Source: Azolla caroliniana
Lineage: Eukaryota; Polypodiophyta
Assembly: GCA_043228905.1 (NCBI GenBank)
Contig: JBHGNT010000005.1
Span: forward strand, 2,976,001-3,040,000
Reading direction: 5' to 3'
Length of the DNA: 64,000 nt
The notes under the pieces were generated by a model. It saw only the letters and a program-made list of their open reading frames with translations, was not told where the DNA came from and did no database searches. Position numbers and translations under genes: made by a program. This document shows, in pieces, positions 50,901 through 63,911 of the stretch (the stretch's first letter is position 1; every line of letters starts with the position of its first letter).

Positions 50901-53900
50901 CATTTAATATACCGATATGAATTGTTTTAATGGATAGGAAATTTGATGAACAATGAATTCAAGCATATGTAAAATCCATAAAAAACAGGCATTACATGAG
51001 GGAAAAACATATTAGAATATAGTCAAGTTAGTTTAAAGCTGGATATCCTTTAGGGTGGTGAGTTTTGGCTGTCATAGAAATACTCAATGGTAAACACTAA
51101 AAACCCTTGAAGAAATGTGCCATAGTATGAAAGTACGTATTCACTCTTTTTTCAGATTGGCTTGTAGGATGCTTAATGACAATCATGAGGCTGGAACATT
51201 ATTTTTTCAGCACTTCACCTATTTCATATTTTGCTCAAGAGTGTTGTCGATGTTTTACAGTTTGGGCTGGATCATACACTGACAACAGGAGTGATTAGGT
51301 ATGACTATTGCTTGTTCCTTCTTTCCTCCTATGATATGCTTGCATATGTTAACACTTCCTAATATAATGGCAGTGGCTTAAGGAGAGAAATTAGCTCAGC
51401 TGCTACCGGACGACCCATTCAGGATGTGATACAGACAGATGCAGCTATCAATCCTGGAAATAGTGGAGGCCCCCTTCTCGATAGCTCTGGATATTTAATT
51501 GGAATCAATACTGCAATATATTCTCCATCTGGTGCATCTTCTGGTGTCGGCTTTTCTATTCCGGTGGATACGGTAGGAGAGACATGTTTATGACTGGGAC
51601 ATACATTGCTTCACTGTGTTTGTGTAATCTATAGAAATATATTACATTATGTAAATGTCAATACTCTTTCCTTGACTAGCAAAAATATGCATCTTAGCTA
51701 TAGTGTTTAGTATAACTCAATTTGCATCAGCCTTATAGTTTTAACCCTCATTTGGGATAAGCTCGTTTATTTGGCTTCTGTTCACCTCCTGCCTCCTCTC
51801 TCCGAGAAATAGGAGTGTACTACTCAATCTGAGCAACATCAAATAAACAAAAAATAAGTCAATAGAAGGATGGAGGTGAATCACAAGCAAAGGGACATCG
51901 TAATTTTAAAATTATGATATCCGAAAACCTAGCAACATCACAAACTGAAGAGAATGCATATGGAACATTCTCATGGCATAACTGATGGACAACATTGGTT
52001 ATAAGAGTTTCACTTGATAATGTACAATCTATGAGATCCCAATTCAGATTGCACTACTCACTCTGAGCAACATCAAATAAAAAATATAAGTTTGAAACTC
52101 TTTGAGGCCATAAGGAGCAGATTGTTCGAGCCCACCATCTAGATGAGCTCAGTTTTAAGCATTCAGGTTGGGCTCTCTCTATTGTTGGGTTATAAGATAT
52201 TATGCCAGTTGTGACACTGTTCACCCGGCCGTTATATATTTTTCGCTTCACAATGGTAGCTCCTTCCTCATGATCCTTTTGACAACTTTCATGTTTATAG
52301 GTGCACTTTGACCTTGCAATTCACATGCTGATTCAAGCATAAAACCTGATTTTTGGACATCTACATATGTGAAGATCCAACAAACATCATTCGGTTCGAG
52401 AGTGTCAAAACCAAACCATTTAAAAAATTTGAAACTTGAACCGAACCAAACCATATAAACCGAAACTGTTTGAATTAAAACCGTTTAAATCAAACTGCTA
52501 CAAAAAATCCAAACCGTTAAAACTGCGGTTTCATGATTTGGTTTCGGTTTTCAAGTTAGGTCAAAATTCAAATTTAAAATTTTAAAGTTTTAAATATTTT
52601 TCATGATTTTAAATTATAATTTTTCAAAAATTTAAAGATTTTTCGTAAAATGTGAGAATTAGGCTTAAAAATGAAAAGGTTGTTAAAAAAAATCAACTGG
52701 CAACTGTAAACCATCAAACTGTTTAAACCGAACTGAACTGAACCGTTCGCTCCAAACCGAAACTGAACCGTTAAAAAAAACTTAAACCTGAACTGAACCG
52801 TTGCCGATTTTTATTGATAATATGAGCTCTTGTTGTGTAGGGTAGAGCCCATAGAAAGATGATATATTACTGCTCTGTTGAATTCCTCAAAACCTACACA
52901 ATGTCATGAGCTAAACTCATGCAAACTATTGAGGTACCAAAGGATATGCGGTGGGGGTTTATGCATTGTATGAGTTGGAGTATCAGTATCAAATAAGATG
53001 ACCAACACCCTTAGTGTGAAACATGTACCCAGTCGTATTGGGTAATGAGTTGGGTAGAGTCATACGTGTACTTCCATATGAAGATAATATCTTGACCGCA
53101 GACTCCCTAAAGGGCTTAAAAAACATCTTGAGGCTCTACTTGCATTGTGAACTTACAAAGAAGCCAGAAGCAATAATCCAGAATCATCACATGACATGTC
53201 TAAGATCTGATCCCTTTCTCTTCTATGTAAGTCATAACTTTTGTGGGACAGCATTGCAGACTGTGCTCTGTGAGATCTCCGAACTAATCCTGCAAGCTGC
53301 TAATCAATACATGTCTTTTGATATGCTGCATGTTTAATTTTATATTAAGGCGTATCTTTTAAACTCTGGATCAAGTGCTGACTTCTATTTGGATTGTCTG
53401 TGTAAGTGGCAATTGACACATACACTGCCTCCTGGTTGACAATTCTGTTGTAAAGATATTATCTGTTTTCTCCTTGAGTCAGAATGTCATGTACTTTCTT
53501 TTGAAAGGTGAGATAAAGCCCCTAATTATTTTTTATTATAAAGACTAAGCCAATGATTTGCATCTTGTTAGGGTACATGTATATATGGCGTCAAAAACTC
53601 TGCCAGACAAAGATATACCCTGAAAGATTCCTATAGTATTGAATATGCAACTTATTCCATATTGTCATAGTATTGAATGGTAATAGACCAATGATTTTTG
53701 CCGTAAAGCCAGATATATAATATGTACATAGACATATATACATATGCATCATTGGAACTGGAGGTTTGAGTCAAACCTGACGAGAATGTGGAAAAGCGAA
53801 CAATAGTATGTGCATGTGGTTTGACTTGAATATGCTGAGAATGTGAACTAGTTAATAGCAGCATGTGCATGTTCACTTACAATGTATCATTTTTCAGAAA

Positions 53901-54588
53901 TGATGTGATTGTTAACATTCCTCTACAGATTTGACAAGTAATCATAGTAATATGATCACTAATAATAGTCTGAAAGTTACTATGCAAAAAAAAAACATAT
54001 ACATTTCAGGTCAGTGGCATTGTTGATCAAATTATCAAGTATGGGAAAGTGACTCGGCCAGTGCTCGGGATTTCATTTGCACCAGAACAGTCTGTGGAAC
54101 AACTTGGTGTCAGTGGTGTGCTTGTACTTGATGCTCCGCCATCCGGACCGGCTGGAAAAGCAGTATGGATTTTTTTGGTTTTGCCTTTAGCATGGATAAA
54201 TGCTTACGAAAACTTAGTTAAAATCCCTGCTTTTACTGTTACCATGCATAGATATCGAGGAGAATTTACTTAATGGTAGCTCCTTTCCACTGTCTCACTG
54301 CTTCAGGGACTAAGACCTACCACTCGGGATGAATTTGGACGCCTTGTATTGGGTGACATTATTACTTCTTTGAATGGACAGAAGGTCACCAATGGAAGTG
54401 ACCTGTACAAAATCTTGGATCGTTGTAAAATTGGGGACACGGTAAATTTCTTTAACTGAAAAGTCTAAACTCTAAGTCCTAAACTCTAAATCCTAAACTC
54501 ATGCTAATGTTTTTTATAGGTTACAGTTGAGGTGCTGCGGGGTGATAAGAAAGTCGATGTTCCCGTGACTCTTGAACCTCGAGACTAA
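47974..54588 (+). CDS. DEG1: Chloroplast thylakoid-lumen serine protease DEG1 (DegP/HtrA family), eight exons
   Basis: DEG1 degrades damaged lumenal and photosystem II proteins. Exons 47974-48383, 50201-50323, 50409-50580, 51261-51298, 51374-51572, 54010-54162, 54307-54441 and 54520-54588 all join in phase to give 432 residues, like the ~439 of Arabidopsis DEG1. The N-terminus has a Ser/Arg-rich stroma-targeting stretch and then a hydrophobic segment ([18 protein letters not shown]) fitting lumenal transfer. The trypsin-like domain shows His in [10 protein letters not shown], Asp in DKDVAVL and Ser in [11 protein letters not shown], all intact. A single PDZ domain follows ([41 protein letters not shown]). 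The ATG chosen gives MAMISIHNS; a second Met follows two codons later. Intron 5 is 2.4 kb and holds a relative of the upstream MITE. Confidence 0.96.
48590..48830. repeat. Degenerate short tandem repeat in DEG1 intron 1
   Basis: Words such as AATTTATAGGACTGCAAGAGA and AATACCAAAGATTTATAGAAC recur every ~35-45 bp with many changes. It is a short diverged minisatellite inside the 1.8-kb first intron. Confidence 0.55.
52385..52813. mobile_element. Older, inverted relative of the upstream MITE in DEG1 intron 5
   Basis: The right end reads GAACCGTTGCCGATTTTTA, matching the terminal repeat of the 47397-47788 element. Internal words AAACCGTTAAAACTGCGGTTT, GTTTCGGTTTTCAA and AAAATGTGAGAATTAGGCT match the reverse complement of that element's interior. 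The left terminus has decayed (TTCGGTTCGAGAGTG), and I found no target duplication. It is therefore an older insertion in opposite orientation. Confidence 0.8.
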
Positions 54589-56126
54589 CACCTTGATAAT
54601 GTTTTTTCTATTTGTGGATATGGAAATGAAGATATAATCCTATAATTGATATGGTGTGTAAATTGCAAGCCTCCAAGCTGGACTCAAACGTCAATTCACA
54701 ATTCAATGTCTCCCAGAATGATTAATTAAAGTTCATCTATCTCTTTGGTTTGGTTTAGAGGTGCTCAACCAACATGAAAAGGAAAATATCCACATCAAAT
54801 ATGCTATGAAATCAAGCAAATGCTACAAGTTTATTTTTCGCTTGTATGGCTATTATTTCGATGATGGGAACAGAGGTAATCCTTGCACTTTGTTATGCAA
54901 TCAATGACTACTAAATTGGAAATTAGCTGCCTCATGTCTGAACTATCTAATGTTTCCTCAATTCTCTCCTCAAGCATTTACGTAATCCCTGCTTTTGAAG
55001 GCTACCAAATCAAAGAAAAATATCCTATTTTTGAAATTATCATGTCTCATCAGTTCTTTACCATAGAATGTTTTTGAAGGTAACCAAACCAAAGGGGAGA
55101 TATCAAATTTAGTGTCGACTAGAAAGCCATATCAAAAAATTGTGGGATATGTACAAATAATTCTTTATCAATGCAGAAATGTTAGTGTTTGATAAAATCC
55201 TCTGTTGTAATGGAAATGCCATTTGCCTTGCATTTTTCTTATAGCTCAAATAATTTCTTGCTGCTTGAATTATGCCAATCAATATTATAGGACTAACAAT
55301 TTCTCTATTTTATTGTATCACAATCTACAAAATACATGCAGAAAATTGCATGTTCTCCAATATATTCTTGTATGGTGATCATGAGAACCCTGTGAACAAT
55401 CAGTTAATGTATGTTCCATTATTAGCATTAATGAAAACATCACGTGCTATTGTGTTTAATTGTCAACACATCCTTGTATCATAGTCATAGTATGGTCAGT
55501 ACTAGATTGTAATAGTTTAATGAGCTATGTTATGGATGATCATCAATTATAGCAGTGTCCAAAATTAAACTGTGGCACACTAAGGGAGCTCTGAGATCCA
55601 AAAATAGTTTGATGTAAGACAATGTGTGAAATCTGTTGTAGAAACATGGGGAGGAGCTATAACATCTCAAAGGAGCATTTATATTACATTTGGGTATTCA
55701 TTAGGCATTGAATGGCTATTCACAATCAAACCACTCCAAACATATCTACCTCAGATTCGCCCGACCTCGTCCTAAATCGTATCAGTTTGCTTTTCAACAA
55801 TTGTTGACTGTCATTGTTAGCTTACACATGATTTGAACGCCGGTGAAATCTTATTTGGCACCTTTGAAAGTCTCCAAAATTTCCAGACATTTTTCAATAA
55901 ATGGCTATTCTTGATTGGCTATGAATGACGTGTTATTGGAGAATATATATAATATATATAATATATACATAGGCTATATATATAAACAGAAACCAGTAAA
56001 TCACCATGAACAAAATATATATACCCTCTCAAATAGGTAACACTAAAGTACATGTGCTCTATCTAGGAATTACCAATCATCACTCCATATGTTTAATAAT
56101 AGAAAAACAAGATACTGAAATGCTAC
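54589..56126. other. Intergenic region between convergent DEG1 and TOL genes
   Basis: It holds the two facing 3' ends. Only short AT-rich frames occur and no domain is recognised. TATATA runs are present near 55945-55985. Confidence 0.6.
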
Positions 56127-59100
56127 TCAAATCCCAGTTGATTTGGTTTTATTAGGCTTTGTTAAGCTGCTCGACATTCCGGCTTTCTTAAAGTTCGCAC
56201 TCATGCCTTGAAAATCTACAAGATCTTCAAACAATCTGTCAGCAGGGTTAGCATTCTGTGATGGACTAGCTCCTTTAGTAGTCCCTTGCAATCGCTGATT
56301 ACCAGAGACACTTCCAGATGAAGACAAATTCCCAATAGACGAAACTTGGGATCTCTGATATTGAGCATCTTGAATACCCAAATTCTTAGTCTGCTCTTCT
56401 AAGGAACTGACACTCGACGCAGCATATGTAGTCTGATCCGTCTGCTCCGGAAAGTAGCCATGCCTCTCTGTGTAGTTCGTAGGAGATCCAATGGTTGGTG
56501 GCAAATGTTGTCCTTCGATTTGAGGGTTATAAGAACTAGGTTGCTGGTGATTCCCAATCACTCCTGAATGCTGATTCAATGCACTTGACTCTGGCCTAAC
56601 AGAGGACCATGGTGCAACATAACCACTGTAATCCAATTCTTGTAGATATTGAGAGGATATATTCATATGGGGGCCTGGATTTTCTGAAATGGGTATTCTT
56701 TGTTGCTGAGTCGTTTGTGGAGGTATGGCTGTAAAAGTTGAACCAGATGCGAATGGATTGTATAAAGAGTCATCCAGCTGCTCCTTTGTAGGACTTGTAA
56801 GAGCTGCATTTGCAGGGCTTGCAAGAGCACCTGGAGTTTTGGGGGAAGAGTCTTTAATGGACTCTCCACTGAGAAGATCTATTGTCTTCCCCTTTGTACC
56901 TGGAGGTGGATTAAGCTTTCTAATAGGCTGAGGTGGTGGTGGAAGTGCAAATGGAGCACTACTGGATCGGCCTTCTTGGCTACTAGGTGCACGATTTGGT
57001 CTTGAGCTTGGCCTGCATAAACAGTTTAAAACATTACATATTCATACAAATGCAAAGATTTACGAGCATGAAAAAAGTTGCACACTTATGTGCCAATTGG
57101 GAAAAGTCATCCTCAGCGTCATCATCCTCTGGAGCATATACAGGAAAACGTTTTGGAGATCCTGACTTGACCACGGCTGGTACCGTGGCCCCAGCCACAA
57201 TAGCATCATACTTTGCTAGAGCACGCTGCATTTCATCGTTCAAGGCAAGACCTTGACACAACAATTGTTCATCCCTACACACCATTTAAAATGACGATTA
57301 AAAGTCATTTATACCAAACACAAATTCTAACACCTTTACAGAACTATAAAATTTAAAACTTACAATGTAGAATTAACAAGATTCAAGATACCATTCTGAC
57401 TGGTCCGGCATTGGTCAACAAGTTGGATGATCACTTCATTTTTCACAGCCTACAAATAATCAGATTTAAATAAATGACAATGAAATATAGAGGAGCAGTA
57501 ATAAGGTGCAAACAACAAAATGGAGGAGACAGCAAAAAAGTGAAGAAAAACCCAAAGGTGTTTTAAAGTGACTCATGAAATGTTGAGCAGTCAATTGAGT
57601 CATAAGGAAAGAACAATGCAGAACAATTGTAAGCTTGACTTGACGGTAAATGCCTGCCCAAAACTAGAAATACTGCTGGATCATAGTTACCCTTGAAGGC
57701 AGATTGACATAAATGGTCAGGCATGTGAAGATGTCCAAAATAATATTCAAGTCATTTCTTGACTCGAATATATGGGTTGACTATTAAAGAAGAAATATTC
57801 GAGTAATTTCTTGAGGTTTCACCATTTGGATAGTAAAGAGCTTTCAGGTTTGCAATGTTCTGCCAAGCATATCATATATCAGACATCGACTCAGTGAGAA
57901 GTCATTGTCTAACATCATAACTAATAAATGCTGCTAATCATGTCCTCAGTTGCATCACATACACCAAATTTGTGAATGTAGTTCTCTGCCAAGATTCTAA
58001 CACGAGAATATCCTAGTTGTATTCCTTGAAGGCTTAATGCAATGACATGTGCTTGCATTCTAAAAGGTGGTGCACGATCTCTTATGTGGGAAAGAAACAT
58101 TGTGCAGTCGTGTGTTAACAGATTGCGAACCTACCTACCAGGCCCTAGGCCCACATAACAGATTGCAAACCTACCTATGATGTAAATTAATAATTGATAT
58201 GGTTTACATGAGAGCTAGAGGTAAAAGTTAACATGGTTAGAGGTTCAAGCTCCCCTTGTTTCATCTAATTTGCAGATTGCAGGTGGATCAAGCTTTCTTT
58301 CCATAGGTTTGCTGGGGTTTAGTGTTTCCATTTAGTAGGGCTTCAGGTTCTACTTTTGCCATTTTCTTCTTCCTTGCAGATTGCACCTTACACTCTTTCT
58401 ACTCATCCACATAAGCCCGAAGCGTTGTCTGGTATGGTCCATGTTGTTCGTGGATAAACTAAAACTAAAGGTGCTCAAATTTTAGTTAAGTACTTCTCTT
58501 TAAATTGAGGCTGAAATTGTTCTTTTCTGCTTACTACCTGGCCAATCAGAGTTTGCCTATCAGGCCATCTTGGATCTAAAGCTCAGGTTATGATACTATC
58601 TTCCATCAATATTAATTCTTCGGTCCTGGAGTTTCAAGATGCCCTATTTTCAAGATGCCCTACCTTCTATTGATTTTCATCTGACATGTTTTCCAGTAGC
58701 TCCATGCAGTCCATTAACAACTTTCACCATCTGGTTCATAATTCTGTAACTTGATCCACTGGTGCTAAGGACAGCACCCAAACTTTGGTTTCCAGGCAGC
58801 TGATTCTTTTACTGCAAGTCATTCATAAAATTTAATTGCACCTGGTCAAGCATAATGGCTCGTGCCCTTCACTCATCTTGTAACATTTCTGAAGGGTGGC
58901 AGCTCCAGAACTGTACTTTCTTTCATCTTTACAGCTCGGACTGTCTCCATCTAAACATGACCAAAGTGGAAAAGAATAGTGGGATCTGAACTGATATTAT
59001 TGACTTGGAAAACAAGATAACATGGATCAGCCCCAAAATATCACTTGGTACATAGATGGCCCACAACAAGATACACTTTTCACACACATTGGGGGATGGA

Positions 59101-62100
59101 TTCATCATCAGGCCACCATATATGGACATAGATCTATCCAATGCGCTGCGCAGTGTGATATGGCAGCTGCGAACTTCATCACATCCGTTAGAGATTGAGG
59201 TGGGCTGATATACACGAATAACTCTAGAAGAAAGCATTTGCCAATTGTGTCATCAAGAGTGGAATCCGAAGAACACTATGTTTGTTATTCTAGTGTCTTT
59301 TATGAAATAAGAGGGAGATACCATTGCCACTTTAAACATGGCTTTGGCCCACTACGCAAGGTAATGGAATATGAGGACCAATGGTGCCTAGTTGTTGAAA
59401 GACAATAGTACTACCACACATGCTCATCCACAAAGAGCAATCGCAACTTTCTTTAGCCCCATCACTCCTACCCCCAGTCAATCAAGGGATAAACAATCAA
59501 GGAAATAAAAAAAAGGGATTACAATAGATCAGGCAATAGCAATTTGTCATGCACATAGGCCCCGGTTGCACAGACCACAACCTCACCACCCTTGTCATTG
59601 ATAGATGAAGGCCATTATCTCCCACCATTGCAAGTGCTTCCCCCGCTTTGGAGACCTCTCCATTCTGCATTGACCTATGCTAGAGATCTTTTGAAGACAA
59701 AAGTTATAATATATCTAACTTGAGAATCTTACATGTGTTGAAAACCAGATTCTTTGGTCTCTTTTTATCCTATTTACTTTTATATTTACTTGATTTGTTG
59801 TTCTCAAATATGAGACGATATAATCTCTTGTTTGGTTTTATAGGCCATTTTGGCCTCTTAAAAGACGTTATCAACAGGCTCTGCTCTTTGGCTATATCTC
59901 TACTTTGTACAATTATTTTCCTACAGCTGTCTAACAGCATTCTCAAAGCTTGGCTCTGTCTATTTTATTTCCAACAGTTCAACTGCTGTTATTAACTACT
60001 TTTCTCACATTGTCTCCATAGCCTCAGCCTGATTTTTTGCCAAAGAGTACATAAACCTATATTCTTTTATTCCTCCCTCCCAACCCTAAAGAGGAGGTTC
60101 TCTTAGCAGTCACTTCCAATCCTAAGAGAATGTTTCCCTAATTTGCGCCTCACCTAGCACCAAGGGAGGAGTAGACAGCCTTTGAGCATCTACTTACAGC
60201 TGCTGTAAACAAACCAGTTGTAGTTCAAGAGGAGGATATCCATGGCATCACATGCCACCATTGTTTCGACAACCATTCCCCAACTCCCCAAGGACTCCAT
60301 CTTGGAGGGGAATAACTACTTGCTACAGACCTTGCTACAGTACCATCATCTATGGAATTTGGTCAATGGTAGTGATAAGAACTACAATTATCTTCATTTA
60401 CTTCAACCACATCAGGTGCTGGTTCACCTAGAGTTAGAACTGAAGCTTGGCTAGATAAGGACTCTTGTGCTCATGCTTTTCTTGTGTTTAATATTAAACC
60501 TACCATTGCCTGTCAATGAGCTATGGGAAGCCATCAACAGAAGGTATGATAGAGCTAATCCTGCTCAAATGATAGCTGTTGAGAACTCAACTAGTAAATT
60601 TCAAGATTCATGACACTCCAAACGTTATAAATCAAAACATACTATTTGTTAATCTCCAAAAGGAGCTAATTTCCTTGGGAAGCAAGTCAACTGAAGCTGA
60701 ATTTGTGCATCGTCTAATGACCAAGTTGCCTGAATCATTCTCGGACAATTAAACTTCTTCCCAACACACGTAATATGAATAAATTTGTTGGCATGCTTCA
60801 AGAAACGACCACAAGGAAAAAAGGTGCTCAAACCTCTAATGAAACACTCTTCATGCCAAAAGTAAAGGAAAGTGGAAGCACAATGGCAACTCCAACAACA
60901 AACCCAATCCAAGACCAACAAAAAACTTGGCTTACAAGGAGTTCGCTTGTCATTATTGTGGCTATAAAGGCCAAATTCAGCCCGGCTGTTGGAAAAAGAG
61001 AAGAGACAATGCCAAGAAGTTTTCTTCTACCAAAGGTCAGCCTACACCAAAATCAAACACATCCCATCAACCAAAGAAACAATTTTCTTTGACATTGAAG
61101 AAAATTCTTCACATTTGGTTGGACCAACTACCTCCATCATTGATGAGTGGCTAGTAGACAAAGGTGCTATTGTACACATGACTTATGACAAATCTATTTT
61201 GCATGATGTCCCAGCTCCTTCCAGAATATTCTTCACATTTGGTTGGACCAACTACCTCAACCATCGATGAGTGGCTAGTAGACAGCAGTGCTACTACACA
61301 CATGACTTATGACATATCTATTTTGTACGATGTCCCAGCTCCTCCCAATCTCCATAGGAGAGATGCCTCAAACCTTGAGATTTCCTGTGTGGGTAATGTG
61401 TTTCTTAACACTTCTTTGCATGATGAGCCTGCTGTTCTTCAAGATGTGCTACATGTGCCATCACATAGTTGAGGAGATCAAAGCACAAGGGGATGCCAAA
61501 GCCTCAAAAACTACTTTGTGCTCCATCCTTTCATGATTTATAATCTGTTGACAGAGTTGAGACAATTGATCATCATGGCTATTCTGGTAATCGCAGTCAT
61601 CTCTCCAAGGCAGCTGAACTCGTTGTCATCATCATAGTTGTTTCTTTCTTTATCCAGTTAAATTCGTGGCAGGGTCAGGTGTCTGCACTTACAGGGCCTC
61701 TCCTTTCATTAGTAGTACCATTCTTCTGTTGGTTAATGCCTTGCTGCATCCTCTTTGTTTGAAGCCTACTGATAATGTTTATTCCAATCCCTCTCCAAAG
61801 GTATCTCTCTTTCTTATTTCTGCTGCCATCTATCAGTATTGGGCACAGAAAAAGAACTTAATGGATGAAAGAATCAGTATGGGCTCTCATGGGAGTTCAG
61901 TGTCTATCATTATCCATTACCTCTGCAATAGAAGAGAAAGACATGTCTGCAAATTTTACAATGTTCAATTTGTTTACCCTATCCCCCTTTAACAAGCTCA
62001 AATTACTCTAATAGGTAGAACTCGGCTTTGGGCCTATGTATGTCAATGTGCATCTCATACATTCCTAATCAATTCACTGCAGGTATGCTTAAGAACTGCT

Positions 62101-63911
62101 TATGATACATGACCTTAACTCCTACAAATTTGGTTATGCATTTTACTAAACTGTCTTTATCCAACAATTGAGCCACAATTCTAGTCTGTAAGTGGGTTGA
62201 TAGTTTGATGAAATGCCACATGAGCCAAGTGAATGTTAGATTGTTTTCCTTCATTTCTCAAGAGAAGACAGTCCATATTTTAGATTAACATTGTTGTCAG
62301 AATACCTGCTTATCATGAGGGTCAATTGCATTCAACATGTCATTTAGAACATCCAGCTCACTCTGGGCTCTGTCCATGTCTTTTGAGCTGTGAAGGGCAT
62401 AGTTTTAGGATTCTTGACCAGATAAGATAAGATAATATTATGAATAAATGGAGTCAATGCAAGAAAAAATATGCTCTTTCAACATCAAACATTTAAAATA
62501 ACCTCACCTCCATACATGCCTACCATCTGCAGTCACAGCCATCATATCTTCTAGTGTTGATACATATGGTGGCGATCCATGTCTTGCATTTGGAAATGAA
62601 GATGAGAATGATTGTGGGTGTGTCGGTGGTGGGGTAAACATGGGGACAGCACTTTCTGCATCTCTTTCAGGAAATTCGACACCACAGCGCTACAAAAACA
62701 AATTATAGAAAGAGAAGGTTATAAAAACTGATTATAAATTAACCAGAGATTACTAATAATGCAAACCTCTTTCATTTCATGATGTCATATTAGGAAATAG
62801 AAAATAATAAAGTGAACAGCTTCACCAACCAAAATTATGCTAAAATGATCACCCAGAGCTAGACTCTTATTAGCAATGGGCACGGTTCGGTTCAGTTTCA
62901 AGGCAAAGAAACTGAACTGAACCAAAACCGAACCGTTTATATAAAACAAAAACCAAACCAAACTGTTTAGGGGAAAGTTGAAACCAAACCGAACCATTTA
63001 ATAAAAATTTTAAACCAAACCATTTAAAACCAAACCGTTTAATAAAAAATTTACACCTAACCATTTTAACCAAACTAATTAAACATCTAAATAAACAAAA
63101 ATACATTAAATTAAATAAGCATTTAAGTTAAATTTATTAAATCAATAAAAGAAACTTTAATTGAATCATTAAATTAAATAAACATTTAAGTTAATTTAAT
63201 TAAATCAATAAAAAATCATTAATTTAATAAACTATTAAGGTAAAAAAAAAAAGTTAACCAATAAACTGTTTAACCATGGCTTAACGGTTCGGTTCGGTTC
63301 GGTTTGAGCCGAAACCGTGCCCATTCCTAACTCTTATGTCGCACCTCATTTCTGCATATCAGATGAATTCTCAAGATAATTTTGCATGGCTAAATTTTAG
63401 TGAGAACCCTAGAGCTTACCCTAAGGTCATCGTATGCCATATAATATTGTGGATATCTTCCAGAAATCCCACCAAAAGCTTCTTGCCAAGAGTCTAAAAG
63501 CACTAATATTTTGTCCCTCACACTCATATCTGTCTGCATGAATAAAAGAAACATATTTCACTAATGAGACAGTTTACCTTAAAAAAACCATTACTAACAA
63601 CAATACACATCTATAAGAATGCATATTCTTTGTACCTTCTTCTTCACTATTTTGACCATTTCAGGTAAGATATCTTTTTCAGCGACACTATGATGAATAA
63701 TTTCTCCACAATTCTTCATTATTGTTTCCAATACCTATAAATTTACATATGATTGAGTACTTAATTTTTTATTGATAATTTTTTGAAAACCTGCTGCTTA
63801 ACGGAGAAAGCACATAAAAATTCTCCAATTACCACTAAAGCCAATAGTTGTACTTTTCCATTTTTATTTCCTAGGCGCTTTTTTATTGCTTTAACAACCT
63901 CACGTGCTTGC
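56127..63911 (-). CDS. TOL: TOM1-like (TOL) VHS/GAT ubiquitin-sorting protein, 5' end outside window
   Basis: TOL proteins bind ubiquitinated cargo at endosomes and act like ESCRT-0 in plants. Exons, 5' to 3' on the minus strand: 63911-63833, 63734-63636, 63533-63420, 62689-62508, 62387-62306, 57449-57364, 57274-57086, 57012-56127. The VHS domain is represented by [40 protein letters not shown] and [12 protein letters not shown]; its beginning lies beyond base 64000. The GAT domain follows ([56 protein letters not shown] split at residue limits). The tail is long, Pro/Gln/Ser-rich and disordered, with NPFASGSTF-like and Tyr-containing motifs typical of endocytic adaptors. It ends KTKSTGI. The 4.9-kb intron at 57450-62305 carries a copia relic, and the intron at 62690-63419 carries an intact hAT-type MITE. 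Confidence 0.9.
60150..61480 (+). mobile_element. Ty1/copia retrotransposon relic (gag to protease) in a TOL intron
   Basis: Plus-strand broken frames read [17 protein letters not shown] with [10 protein letters not shown] (copia gag N-terminus, from 60242), [15 protein letters not shown], a zinc-knuckle region [15 protein letters not shown] near 60951, and protease-like [14 protein letters not shown] near 61270 followed by DVLHVPSH. The knuckle has Gln where the CCHC His should be. No integrase or reverse transcriptase was recognised and no LTRs were identified, so it is a 5' fragment. It is antisense to the TOL gene. Confidence 0.75.
61099..61346 (+). repeat. 124-bp tandem duplication in the copia protease region
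   Basis: Bases 61099-61222 and 61223-61346 align throughout (TTCACATTTGGTTGGACCAA and GTGGCTAGTAGACA are shared) with roughly ten differences. The length shifts the frame. The second copy keeps the protease word DSSATTHM; the first reads DKGAIVHM. Confidence 0.9.
62871..63329. mobile_element. hAT-type MITE with 8-bp target duplication in a TOL intron
   Basis: A 459-bp non-coding element has ends TAGCAATGGGCACGGTT and, inverted, TAGGAATGGGCACGGTT (one mismatch in 17). It is flanked by perfect 8-bp direct repeats ACTCTTAT (62863-62870 and 63330-63337). Subterminal arrays of CGGTTCGGTT/AACCGAACCG and an AT-rich centre resemble the 47397-47788 element, but the outermost bases differ, so it is a separate subfamily. 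Confidence 0.93.
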
